Shown: positions 46,337 to 54,687 of the stretch, one piece after another
Numbering within the stretch: the stretch's first letter is position 1
Layout: every line of letters starts with the position of its first letter
NCBI GenBank assembly: GCA_019694655.1
Contig: JAIBBN010000001.1
Span: 502,501 to 566,500 of the forward strand
DNA from: Leptospirales bacterium
Lineage (GTDB): Bacteria > Spirochaetota > Leptospiria > Leptospirales > Leptonemataceae
DNA length: 64,000 bases
Reading direction: 5' to 3'
Notes under the pieces: generated by a model
The model's input: only the letters and a program-made list of their open reading frames with translations
What the model was told of the DNA's origin: nothing
The model's database searches: none
Made by a program: the position numbers and the translations under genes

Positions 46337-46744
46337 ATGGAAACGATGAAGCAGAGAACAAGCGTCGGGACGGTCAAAAGCAGGGGCAAAGTGCTGGCCG
46401 TTGACGATTCGGAAACGATGCGCATGATGGTTCGCCAGACTCTGGAGTATGGCGGATATCAGGCGACCGTAGCGCCGGATGGCGCACAGGCGCTGCAGAT
46501 CTTCGATCAAGATAACTTCGATCTGGTAATCACAGATATCAACATGCCCGGCATGGATGGCCTGACCCTGGTGCGCGAGTTGCGAAAGCGAAATCAGGAC
46601 GTCCCGATTCTGACTCTGACCACGGAGTCGGAGGAAGCGCTCAAACGTCAGGGCGCGGAGGCCGGCGCCAACGGCTGGATCGTCAAGCCGCTGATCCCGG
46701 CGCAGTTGCTTGATCTGCTTGGACAGATTCTGGATCGGAACTGA
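46337..46744 (+). CDS. cheY: Chemotaxis response regulator CheY
   Basis: A 135-residue receiver with a short N-terminal extension (about 15 residues). Active-site residues are the acidic pair in AVDDSETM, phospho-Asp67 in LVITDINMPGMDG, Thr in LTLTTES and Lys117 in WIVKPL. The DSETMR helix and MPGMDG loop match CheY partners of CheA in spirochaetes. GGGAGATAG precedes the ATG. It begins 36 bp after cheR and is probably in the same transcript. Confidence 0.93.
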   Translation: METMKQRTSVGTVKSRGKVLAVDDSETMRMMVRQTLEYGGYQATVAPDGAQALQIFDQDNFDLVITDINMPGMDGLTLVRELRKRNQDVPILTLTTESEEALKRQGAEAGANGWIVKPLIPAQLLDLLGQILDRN

Positions 46745-46745
46745 A

Positions 46746-48092
46746 ATGGACGCGGAGCTCCAGCCAACGGCGGTCATCTTTCATCCGGACCCCGAGCGGG
46801 CGGAGCGCTATCGCCTGCTCTTACAGGAGAATGGCTTTGTGGCGATGGCCAGCGCGTCGCGCGGCGCAACCCTCGAACGAATCGCACTTTACTCTCCTTC
46901 CATAGTCATCACGGAGATGGTAACGGAGGACATTCCGCCGCAGGAGTGGTTACGCGCCATCCGTTCGCAAAGCGATGCGGCGGTCATCATTGTGACCCGT
47001 CAGGAGGAGCGGCGCACCGGACTCGATCGACGCCTGGGAGCGATCTTCGAATACCTGGAAGACAATTGCTCAGCGGAGGCCTTGATTGGCGCCGCCAAGC
47101 GCGCGACGGAATTCTACCGCACGATGCGCAAATCCATCAACTATGCCCGCGAGAGTCGTAAGCGCATGCTGGCCCAGCTGGAATGGCTGATCTGGAAACA
47201 AAACCAGCGCGTGGCCGAAAAACGCGAGAACGGACTGCATATCATCCACAGTATCAAGCACTCGCTTACACAGGGTATTGGCCTGGGCTCGATGATTACA
47301 CAGGTGCACTTCCTGCACATGCTTGCTCGCGATAATGCCGTCATCGGCGAACAACTGGCGCCGCTGCTGGAGTCGGCATCCTTTCTTACACGCTGGCTGG
47401 AGAACCTGGATTGCGTACAGTCCTTGCTTGGCGAGCGACACCAGCCTGGCGTCATTGCGCCGGACGACTTCGAAGCATGCGTGCGGCGCAGCGTGCAGGC
47501 GATCAGCGAGTTAGCGCTGATTGGCGGCCACAGCATCGAAATGCAGGGCCTGCGACCGGCCTTTGCAGTACAGGGCGCAGAACGGGCAATCGAGGTGGCC
47601 CTCAGCGAGCTCATGCTCAATGCCATGAAATTCAGTCCGCCTGGTTCAACGATCCACATCGCCGGCCACCGCATGGGCAACTCCTTTGGCCTTCTGGTAT
47701 TGAGCGATGTGATCGACGGAACGAAGAGCGGCATTCCGCCGGATCTCGAGCAGGTAATCTTTGAACCCTTCACCAAACTGAGCAGCGTTTTTGACGAGCG
47801 CTATGCCAATCGACTGCCAGGTTTGGGACTTGGGCTTGGCCTCGGACTCAATCTGGTACAAAATGCTCTGGCCCAGGTGGGCGCGCGCGCTCAGGTCTAC
47901 CAGGTTTCCGATCACTCGCAAAGCTCTGCGCCGGTTCAGCGCGTGGTTGCCGAAATTCTGAGTCCTTTTGTCAGCCAGTCCAGCAACGGACAGCTGAATG
48001 CCGAGTATTCGGGAACATCTGCAGCCCCATCGCCTAAGGCGGCGCCGCAACATGCTCGCCTGGAACGAGCCGCGGCCCTCCGTCAGAGCTGA
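46746..48092 (+). CDS. Pseudo-receiver histidine-kinase-like ATPase ending the chemotaxis operon
   Basis: A 448-residue protein starting one base after the cheY stop. Residues about 7-120 fold like a receiver (TAVIFHPDPERAERYRLLL), but the phospho site reads VITEMV, with Glu in place of Asp. A helical, HisKA-like stretch follows (HIIHSIKHSLTQGIG). The ATPase domain has ALSELMLNAMKFSPPG and a Gly/Leu-rich lid PGLGLGLGLGLNLV. The C-terminal 60 residues are low complexity. Probably a kinase or phosphatase that acts on CheY or the series, with a constitutively on-like receiver. Confidence 0.82.
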   Translation: MDAELQPTAVIFHPDPERAERYRLLLQENGFVAMASASRGATLERIALYSPSIVITEMVTEDIPPQEWLRAIRSQSDAAVIIVTRQEERRTGLDRRLGAIFEYLEDNCSAEALIGAAKRATEFYRTMRKSINYARESRKRMLAQLEWLIWKQNQRVAEKRENGLHIIHSIKHSLTQGIGLGSMITQVHFLHMLARDNAVIGEQLAPLLESASFLTRWLENLDCVQSLLGERHQPGVIAPDDFEACVRRSVQAISELALIGGHSIEMQGLRPAFAVQGAERAIEVALSELMLNAMKFSPPGSTIHIAGHRMGNSFGLLVLSDVIDGTKSGIPPDLEQVIFEPFTKLSSVFDERYANRLPGLGLGLGLGLNLVQNALAQVGARAQVYQVSDHSQSSAPVQRVVAEILSPFVSQSSNGQLNAEYSGTSAAPSPKAAPQHARLERAAALRQS

Positions 48093-48105
48093 AATGCAGT
48101 CTGTC

Positions 48106-48129
48106 GCCGGCTATTTTTGAAGAGCCGGC
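48106..48129 (+). repeat. Inverted repeat after the chemotaxis operon
   Basis: GCCGGCT (48106-48112) and AGCCGGC (48123-48129) form a 7-bp stem with a loop holding T5. The T tract sits in the loop, not after the stem, so it is a poor intrinsic terminator on its own. Confidence 0.35.
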
Positions 48130-48159
48130 TGTTGCCGATACTGCAGCCATAGGCTGACG

Positions 48160-49140
48160 ATGCTTCGATTCCATGGCAAGGCGCAGGCTGCCGCCGTTCT
48201 ATTGCTCACTCTGGCTGCCCTCAGCGCCTGGCGTCTATCTGCACAGAGCCCGGGGCCCGCTGCGCCGGCGCCCAATGCACCGTCGGCGGATACGCTTTTC
48301 GTAGAGAGCGAGCCCGCGCCGCCGTCCGGTGGCGGCGCGCTGCCGGTGCAGGAAATGGTCGCTCGGGCCGATAGTTCGCTGAGCGCCGCACCCGGCCTCT
48401 ACAGCGGTGCGCTCAGCCTGGTCCTGAAAGATGGGCGCAGCGCCCAGTGGGATTTTGTGCTCTATCGTCGGCTGCAGGATGGCATCGCCGAGATGAGCTA
48501 TCATTTCTCCAGTCGCAGACGCGGACTGGAAGCGAAGATCCTCTACCTGGAAAACGGCGAGGAGGTCTGGCTCTGGGATGCTCGTCGACGTCTGCTGGCT
48601 CGCAAGCGCGACTTCGAAAAATATGAAAGCGTGCTTGGTTCTGGCTTTGCTTACGTTGATTTGAGCGGCTATCCGCTACAGGACAACTATAGCGGGCGTG
48701 ATGCGGTCGCCTTCCGCCCGGCCAATCCCTCCGAGTTGCGCCAGCAAATCGAGGCGGCGGATCGCGCCCGTCAGCAGGCGGGGCTCAATGAGCCGCCGCG
48801 CGCCCCGGGCGAACTCAGCCTCAGCCGCCTGACGATCACGCCCATTTTCGAAAGCCGCTACCGCCGCCTGGTATTGATTGTTGATCCAGCCCGCAATTTT
48901 CGACCGCTGCGCACCGACTACTTCAATCTCGACAATATATTGTTCAAGACGATCCAGTACTACTATGACAGCAGCATCCTCAATCGAGCCACTGCTCGAG
49001 CAGAGCTGACCGAGATGCCCTGTATGCTTGAGTCGCTGGATCTGGACCAGGGCGCCATTTCGCGCCTGGAGTTCTATACGTTCGACTCGCGTGTTTCGCC
49101 GGCCGACGCCCTCTTCGATCCAGAGTTTCTCAACCGCTAG
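48160..49140 (+). CDS. LolA-like outer-membrane lipoprotein-sorting family protein
   Basis: A 326-residue exported protein. The signal peptide ends near LSAQS. After a Pro-rich stretch, the domain (about 65-320) has SYHFSSRRRGLEAKILYLENGEEVWLWD, LLARKRDFEKYESVLGSGFAYVDL and VLIVDPARNFRPLRTDYFN, a pattern of the LolA-like group annotated as outer membrane lipoprotein-sorting proteins, larger than LolA itself. It likely binds a lipid or lipoprotein in a half-barrel. A role in envelope biogenesis is probable. Confidence 0.75.
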   Translation: MLRFHGKAQAAAVLLLTLAALSAWRLSAQSPGPAAPAPNAPSADTLFVESEPAPPSGGGALPVQEMVARADSSLSAAPGLYSGALSLVLKDGRSAQWDFVLYRRLQDGIAEMSYHFSSRRRGLEAKILYLENGEEVWLWDARRRLLARKRDFEKYESVLGSGFAYVDLSGYPLQDNYSGRDAVAFRPANPSELRQQIEAADRARQQAGLNEPPRAPGELSLSRLTITPIFESRYRRLVLIVDPARNFRPLRTDYFNLDNILFKTIQYYYDSSILNRATARAELTEMPCMLESLDLDQGAISRLEFYTFDSRVSPADALFDPEFLNR

Positions 49141-49208
49141 CCGACCGCGTCGAAAGCTCAATCGCGCTTGCCCGGTCCGCGCGTCAGCGCCTTGTGGTCG
49201 AGCCGCTT

Positions 49209-50342
49209 ATGTTGCTGGATGACGCCATCCGATTGTTTCTCGATAGCATCGGTCGAAACGAGGAATACGAGTTTTATCTGCGTAAGTTCCGCTCCGATCG
49301 CTCGGCCTGCTTTGCTTTGCTGGCGCCGGACCTGGAGACCTGTCGCGAGGACGCGCAGAATCTGGCTTTTGCAATTGAATTCCTGCTTCGTCTGGACCTG
49401 ACGCCGGCGCTGTTGCTCAGCGGACCGCGCTGCGAGGAGATGCGCGCCGCGCTGCTCGATGCTTCCCTGCCAACCATCAAGCTGAAGCCTTCAAAGCGGG
49501 CGCAGCGACTGGACGCCGGCTTTCGGCTGCGCCTGGGCGCCGTTATCGATCGCGCGCGGCAAAAGAAGCGCGCGCTGCTGATTGTCTGGCCGCAGGAGCA
49601 CCTCAGCGCCGCTCTGCAACGTTTGTCCGGCGAGCTGACGCCGCGCATTCATCTGGTGCGCATGCGCGGCGCCTTGAAGGATGAAGATGGCCGCAAGGCG
49701 CTCTATGTGCGTCCCGATTCGGTTAGCGATCTGGATCGGCTGGATCAGCCGCTCGCTGAGCTTGCCCTGCGGCTGCTGCAGGCAGCGCCAACTTTGCATC
49801 TCTCGGTCACCGCCCCCTTTAACCTGCTCAAGGAGATTTTTACGGTAAAGGGCGCAGGCACGCTGGTGCGGACCGGCAGTCGAATTCTGGAATTCACTCC
49901 GACTGGCGATCTTGATCAGCCGCGGCTGCGGGCCTTGCTGGAGCAGAGCTTTGGCCGCAATCTGGTCCGTGACGATTTTCTGGCGGCGGCCCATTGCATA
50001 TTCTTAGAAGAAAACTATCAGGGTGCGGCGGTCGTGGAACTCAGTCCCTGGGGTCCTTACCTTAGCAAATTTGCCGTTGGCGTGCAGGCTCGCGGTCTTG
50101 GCGTCGCTCAGGAACTCTGGGAGAGCCTGATTGCGCGTTTTCCAAAGCTCTTCTGGCGCTCGCGCAGCGCCAACTCGATCAATCGCTGGTATGCCCGCGT
50201 CGCCGAGGGCGCCTATCGCGCTGGCCGCTGGACCATTTTCTGGCGTGGCCTGTCACTGGATGATCTACCGCAAATCATTCGCTATTGCCTGGAACGCGAT
50301 GAGGACTTCCGGCCGGCGGCGCCCGCTGAAACGGAGCAATAA
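49209..50342 (+). CDS. N-acetylglutamate synthase-like protein with degenerate kinase half
   Basis: A 377-residue protein. The C-terminal ~150 residues match the NAT domain (DUF619) of acetylglutamate kinase/synthase: FLAAAHCIFLEENYQGAAVVE, LSKFAVGVQARGLGVAQELWE, PKLFWRSRSANSINRWYARV and RWTIFWRGL. The N-terminal half occupies the place of the amino acid kinase fold but I cannot find its nucleotide-site motifs (GGxxxx near the start, the late Asp). It would make N-acetylglutamate from acetyl-CoA for arginine synthesis. ATG at 49209 chosen; GTG at 49194 possible. Confidence 0.75.
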   Translation: MLLDDAIRLFLDSIGRNEEYEFYLRKFRSDRSACFALLAPDLETCREDAQNLAFAIEFLLRLDLTPALLLSGPRCEEMRAALLDASLPTIKLKPSKRAQRLDAGFRLRLGAVIDRARQKKRALLIVWPQEHLSAALQRLSGELTPRIHLVRMRGALKDEDGRKALYVRPDSVSDLDRLDQPLAELALRLLQAAPTLHLSVTAPFNLLKEIFTVKGAGTLVRTGSRILEFTPTGDLDQPRLRALLEQSFGRNLVRDDFLAAAHCIFLEENYQGAAVVELSPWGPYLSKFAVGVQARGLGVAQELWESLIARFPKLFWRSRSANSINRWYARVAEGAYRAGRWTIFWRGLSLDDLPQIIRYCLERDEDFRPAAPAETEQ

Positions 50343-50384
50343 ACGGTCGCCCTGGCGCCGTCGCCTGCGCACCCGGTCAATGCC

Positions 50385-52004
50385 ATGAGTCCAGCACAGC
50401 TGCCGTTTTGCCGGCGCAGATTTGTGACGGCCCTTTGCGCCGGGCTTTGCCTGCTGTCCGGCGCCAGAATCGAGGCCCAAACAATCTCCGCTCCGTCCGA
50501 CTGGATGCAGCGCGCCACGCCACTGATTCAATCGGTACTGCAGCGCCGCCATGTGGCCGGAATGCAGCTGGCCTTCTTTGACCATCGCGGAATCGTCGAT
50601 CGCTCTTTTGGCTTCAGTGATGTGGACGGCAGTCTGGCATTGAACGAGCAGATGCAATTTGCTGCCGGCGAGTTGGTCCGCCCCATTGTCGCCCTGGCGG
50701 CGCTGGAGGAACTGCAGCGTGGCGCGAAAGAGCGGCCGGCCGATCTGTTGCGCAGGCCTCTTGAAGAAATCCCGGATCTTCCGCGTTTTGTCGGCGAGGG
50801 CGCCGCCGCCGTTACCTTTGCGTCTTTGTTCAATTACAGCAGCGGTTTACCCCCCTCCAGAGCTGGCTTGATCTTTCCTGCTTCTTCCGCCGATGATCGT
50901 CGGCCGCTTGCTGAACGCCTGCAACTTGCCTCGCTGCCACAAACGCGCATCGCCTGGGGTCCCGAAGGTTTTGCCTGGCTTGGCGAATGGCTGCGGCTGC
51001 GTCAGTCGCTGCCCTCCGCTGCATTGGCCCTGCAACGCTTCGCTCGTTTGCGCCGCGGTGAGGATTTCTGTTTTGAACGAAACGGCTGCCGCCATCCGCT
51101 GGTCAGCGGACTGGAATTTGAAGGAAGACGATTTTTCCAGACGCCACAGCCCGAGTATCAGGATGGCGCAGCCTGGCAGTTTTACACCAGCGCCAGGGCG
51201 TACGCCTCCTTTCTTCAGTCTCTGTTGCTGGCGGCGCGTCGCCAGCCAGACGGTCCGGAAGCGACGCTGCTTGCTGCGCGCTTCAGTTACGATCCGCTGC
51301 TAGGCGGAGCGGCGGCTGGAATGCGCTACATGAGGCCGGCTTATGCCGTCGCCGGCGATCAGCCGGCGGATCCGCAACGTGCTGTGGCATTGCGCGCCGA
51401 GCAGGACATCGTCTATGTCGCCGAACATCGCCAGCCCGGCTACTGTGCTCTGGCTTTTGTCGACGCACAGGGTCGCGGGGCTGTAGCCCTGGCCAATGCC
51501 GATGATCCCGATGCGCTGCGCGAAGTTGTCCGCTATCTCTGGCGTCGGCTGGGCATTCTGCAGGCGCCGCCGGAGGCGGCCAGCGTGCCGGAAAGTTCGC
51601 GGGCCTTGAACGGACTCTACTGGCCTCGCGATACGCTGCCGCCGGGGCGAAAGCTATGGCGGTTCTTGAACGAGATTCGGGTGCAGCGCGACCGCCAGGG
51701 ATTGGAGTTTGCCAGCGTCTTTCAGAAGAATACGGCGGCGCATTTGCAGTGGCTTGGCCTCGGAGACCTTTATATAGCGCGCGGCGAGGCGGATATGGAG
51801 GGCTGGCGGGCCCTGGTCCGACGCGACGCCGCCGGCGATGTCATAGGCATTGATACCGACCTGGTGCGTTATGAGCGACGCTGGCCGCTGTTCTCCGCCT
51901 GGTCGATCATCATTGGCGTCGGCCTTGTGCCGGTGTTACCGATCCTATTTCTCATCGTCTACTTTGTATTCCGTAAAAAAGCGCCAGGCAAGGGAGCAGC
52001 ATAA
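50385..52004 (+). CDS. Exported beta-lactamase-fold pseudoenzyme
   Basis: A 539-residue protein with a signal peptide (cleavage near IEAQ) and a C-terminal membrane anchor (about 510-532) followed by a basic tail. The body resembles the serine beta-lactamase/esterase S12 fold: LAFFDHRGIVDRSFGFSDVDG and LFNYSSGLPPS (normally LLxHTSGLP). The nucleophile motif SxxK is Glu96-Leu-Val-Arg99 (FAAGELVRP), so serine hydrolase chemistry is unlikely. It may bind peptidoglycan or a partner. It is joined to ndh by a one-base overlap (TAATG). Confidence 0.72.
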   Translation: MSPAQLPFCRRRFVTALCAGLCLLSGARIEAQTISAPSDWMQRATPLIQSVLQRRHVAGMQLAFFDHRGIVDRSFGFSDVDGSLALNEQMQFAAGELVRPIVALAALEELQRGAKERPADLLRRPLEEIPDLPRFVGEGAAAVTFASLFNYSSGLPPSRAGLIFPASSADDRRPLAERLQLASLPQTRIAWGPEGFAWLGEWLRLRQSLPSAALALQRFARLRRGEDFCFERNGCRHPLVSGLEFEGRRFFQTPQPEYQDGAAWQFYTSARAYASFLQSLLLAARRQPDGPEATLLAARFSYDPLLGGAAAGMRYMRPAYAVAGDQPADPQRAVALRAEQDIVYVAEHRQPGYCALAFVDAQGRGAVALANADDPDALREVVRYLWRRLGILQAPPEAASVPESSRALNGLYWPRDTLPPGRKLWRFLNEIRVQRDRQGLEFASVFQKNTAAHLQWLGLGDLYIARGEADMEGWRALVRRDAAGDVIGIDTDLVRYERRWPLFSAWSIIIGVGLVPVLPILFLIVYFVFRKKAPGKGAA

Positions 52005-53365
52005 TGGATAGCAACAAACGAGTGTTGATCGTCGGCGGCGGCTTTGCCGGCATCAATGCCGCACGCAATCTGGGCAATCTGAAGGGAGTACATGTGACGA
52101 TCATTGATCGACGCAACCACCATCTCTTTCAGCCCTTGCTCTACCAGGTGGCCATGGCGGCGCTCAGTCCCGCGGACATTGCGACGCCGATACGCGCCGT
52201 GCTTTCCGGTTGCCGCAACGTCGATGTACTGCTTGGCAATGTTACCGGGATAGACTTGCAACGTCGTATTGCACGCACCAGCTTTGCGGATATCCCTTAC
52301 GACTATTTGATTCTGGCCTGCGGCGCCAACCAGAGCTATTTTGGACATTCGGAGTGGGAGGAGTCGGCGCCAGGATTGAAGTCGCTGGAAGAAGCGACGG
52401 AGATTCGTCGCCGAATGTTGATCGCCTATGAACTGGCGGAACGCGAACGAAATCCAGCCGTCCAGAAGGAGTACCTCACCTTCATCATCGTCGGCGGTGG
52501 TCCTACCGGCGTCGAGCTGGCCGGCGCCATCGGCGAGATTTCACGCTATACGATTACGCGCGATTTTCGTCACGTCGATCCGCGGCAGACGCGCGTTATC
52601 TTGATCGAAGGCGGCCCGCGCATTCTGCCCACTTTCGATCCCGAGCTGTCGGCGCGCGCCAGACGCGGTCTGGAAAAACTGGGCGTAACCGTCTGGACCG
52701 GCAGCGTGGTCAGCGATGTGCGGCCGGACGGAGTGCGCGTCGGCAAGGAGTTCGTCAATGCCCGCACCGTGCTGTGGGCGGCGGGCGTTGCGCCGGCGGA
52801 AATCAATCAAGGCCTCAAGCTCGAACTCGATCGCGCCGGTCGCATCATGGTCGAAGCGGACCTCTCAGTGAAAGGACATCCAGAGGTATTTGTGCTTGGC
52901 GATCAGTGCAATTTCAGTCACGGTCTGGAACGACCGCTGCCCGGCCTGGCGCCCGTAGCCATCCAGATGGGTCGTTTCAGCGCGCGTCAGATTGCCGCCG
53001 ATCTCAAGGGCAAACCCAGAAAGAACTTTCACTATGTGGACAAAGGAACGATGGCCACAATCGGACGCGCCGATGCCGTGGTCAGCGCCGGCCCGCTGAA
53101 GTTGAGCGGCTTTCTGGCCTGGCTTGGCTGGCTTTTTGTACACATCTTCTTTTTGATTGGCTTTCGCAATCGGGTCTCGGTTTTTTTGCAGTGGGCCTAC
53201 TCCTATCTGTCGCTTTCGCGCGGCGCCCGCCTGATAACCAGTCGCCACTGGCGTTCGGATAAGCGCTTTGATCTGGCGCAGCGCTACGCTGAAATTTTTG
53301 AAGAGAAGATGGCCGAGATCCGCGGCAGCGGAGGCTTACGCAAGAGCGGCAGCCGAAAAAAGTAA
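52004..53365 (+). CDS. ndh: Type II NADH dehydrogenase
   Basis: A 453-residue non-proton-pumping NADH:quinone oxidoreductase. The FAD-binding motif is VLIVGGGFAGINAARNL, and the NADH-binding motif is FIIVGGGPTGVELAGAIGE. RTVLWAAGV and VFVLGDQCNF form the second FAD site. AIQMGRFSARQIA and two hydrophobic C-terminal segments (about 370-400) serve for membrane contact. Length and order are normal. It likely feeds NADH electrons to the quinone pool. Confidence 0.93.
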   Translation: MDSNKRVLIVGGGFAGINAARNLGNLKGVHVTIIDRRNHHLFQPLLYQVAMAALSPADIATPIRAVLSGCRNVDVLLGNVTGIDLQRRIARTSFADIPYDYLILACGANQSYFGHSEWEESAPGLKSLEEATEIRRRMLIAYELAERERNPAVQKEYLTFIIVGGGPTGVELAGAIGEISRYTITRDFRHVDPRQTRVILIEGGPRILPTFDPELSARARRGLEKLGVTVWTGSVVSDVRPDGVRVGKEFVNARTVLWAAGVAPAEINQGLKLELDRAGRIMVEADLSVKGHPEVFVLGDQCNFSHGLERPLPGLAPVAIQMGRFSARQIAADLKGKPRKNFHYVDKGTMATIGRADAVVSAGPLKLSGFLAWLGWLFVHIFFLIGFRNRVSVFLQWAYSYLSLSRGARLITSRHWRSDKRFDLAQRYAEIFEEKMAEIRGSGGLRKSGSRKK

Positions 53366-53368
53366 GCG

Positions 53369-54517
53369 CTAACCGCCAATCTTTCGAATGGCTGGCGACA
53401 TTGTGGAGGCCGGCGCCAGCTGTCGGTCGCCTTCGCCAAACAGCGCGCCAGACAGAGGATGGAGCGAGGCCAGCCAGTTCAGCGCCAGTCCTGCACCCCA
53501 GGACAGGCCCAGTACGAGCGGAATCTGGATTTTGTATTCCAGATCCTGCAGCGCCAGAATGATGAAGGGGTGAAACAGGTAGACCAGAAAGCTGGAGCGT
53601 GACAGACGCTTGAGCAAGGGATGCGAGGCTTGCTGCGGCAGGCTGCGCATCCATTCAATCAACACCAGCGCATAAATTGCAACGCAGATGCGCCAGACGC
53701 GGCCCGCGGGATCAGGGTGTTCGCCGGCGTGAACGCCGGTGTAGAAATCAAAAAAGACAACGCAAAAGGCCGCCAACCAGAGCATGCTGCTGATTTGAAA
53801 ACGTCGGCGACGATCTTCCGAATCGCTTTGACGATTCTCTCCAGCCTGACCGGTCCAGATGCCAAATTGAAAGAAGGGCAGGGCGTAGGCAAAGTAGATC
53901 AGCCAGGTTGCAAGGGCGCCGCCGCCGCTGGCGTGCAACATGCCGCTCCATTCGCCAAAGGCGCTATGCAGCTCTTGTGGCGTCACCGAGAGCAGCGGGT
54001 GGCGGCCAAGATCGGCAAAGGCCGTAAGCGGATGAATCAACAGGATGGGCGCGGCAAAGAGCGCGGCCTTCCAGGGACGGAAGCTGATGCGCCGCAGCAG
54101 CGGATACAGCGCATACAGATAGAGCAGCAGGGCAACAAAGTAGAGATGGTACATGTTGGCCCCGTCCAGCAGTCCGCTGAAAAATCCATGGCGGGACTGC
54201 CCCAGAAAAAATCCAATCAGCGAGGCCAGCAAGTAGGGCGGGGCTATGCGCAGCGCCCTGTTCCAATAGAAGGATCGTGTTGAAAACGGCGCGGCGCTAT
54301 CGCCGCCAAACTGCGGGTGGGCGCCAAAGGCCAGACCGGAAAGAAACAGGAAAAAGAGGACCGAGGGCTTGCCCAGCTGATTGATGGCTGCCACCACCAG
54401 CGAAAAGGGGTCCTCCCAGCCGGTGCCGACGTTGGTATAGACATTCCAGGAGGCGTGGTTGTAGACGATGAAGCTGACGGCGACCACGCGCAGCAGGTCT
54501 GTGGCATATCGGCTCAT
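53369..54517 (-). CDS. Acyltransferase 3 family membrane protein
   Basis: A 382-residue integral membrane protein with about ten hydrophobic segments. It opens with [18 protein letters not shown], in which the His matches the conserved His of the acyltransferase_3 (OafA/NolL) family, and contains [18 protein letters not shown] with the R-x-x-R motif. Members O-acetylate or O-acylate surface carbohydrates. It converges with ndh with only three bases between stops, and its start faces typA across a structured 170-bp gap. Confidence 0.87.
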   Translation of the reverse strand: MSRYATDLLRVVAVSFIVYNHASWNVYTNVGTGWEDPFSLVVAAINQLGKPSVLFFLFLSGLAFGAHPQFGGDSAAPFSTRSFYWNRALRIAPPYLLASLIGFFLGQSRHGFFSGLLDGANMYHLYFVALLLYLYALYPLLRRISFRPWKAALFAAPILLIHPLTAFADLGRHPLLSVTPQELHSAFGEWSGMLHASGGGALATWLIYFAYALPFFQFGIWTGQAGENRQSDSEDRRRRFQISSMLWLAAFCVVFFDFYTGVHAGEHPDPAGRVWRICVAIYALVLIEWMRSLPQQASHPLLKRLSRSSFLVYLFHPFIILALQDLEYKIQIPLVLGLSWGAGLALNWLASLHPLSGALFGEGDRQLAPASTMSPAIRKIGG

Positions 54518-54551
54518 GGCGAAGGTGCGCCAGGAAGGCGCGGCGGACCAC

Positions 54552-54646
54552 TTTTTTGCGGCGCCCCAGGGAGAGCCAGCAGAATGCCTGGTCCTGGGAC
54601 GGCTTATTGTCGCCTGATTGGACTTGCTCTGAGGCGCCGCAAAAAA
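54552..54646 (+). repeat. Long-range inverted repeat in the typA upstream region
   Basis: TTTTTTGCGGCGCC (54552-54565) and GGCGCCGCAAAAAA (54633-54646) are perfect 14-bp inverted repeats, 67 bp apart. CCCAGG and CCTGGG inside can form a nested stem. The element lies wholly between the divergent acyltransferase and typA genes and ends 41 bp before the typA start. It could be a structured mRNA leader or a small mobile-like unit. Confidence 0.6.
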
Positions 54647-54687
54647 AGCATGGCCGCGCGTCGCGGTCGCCGCCTCGCAGGACCACC

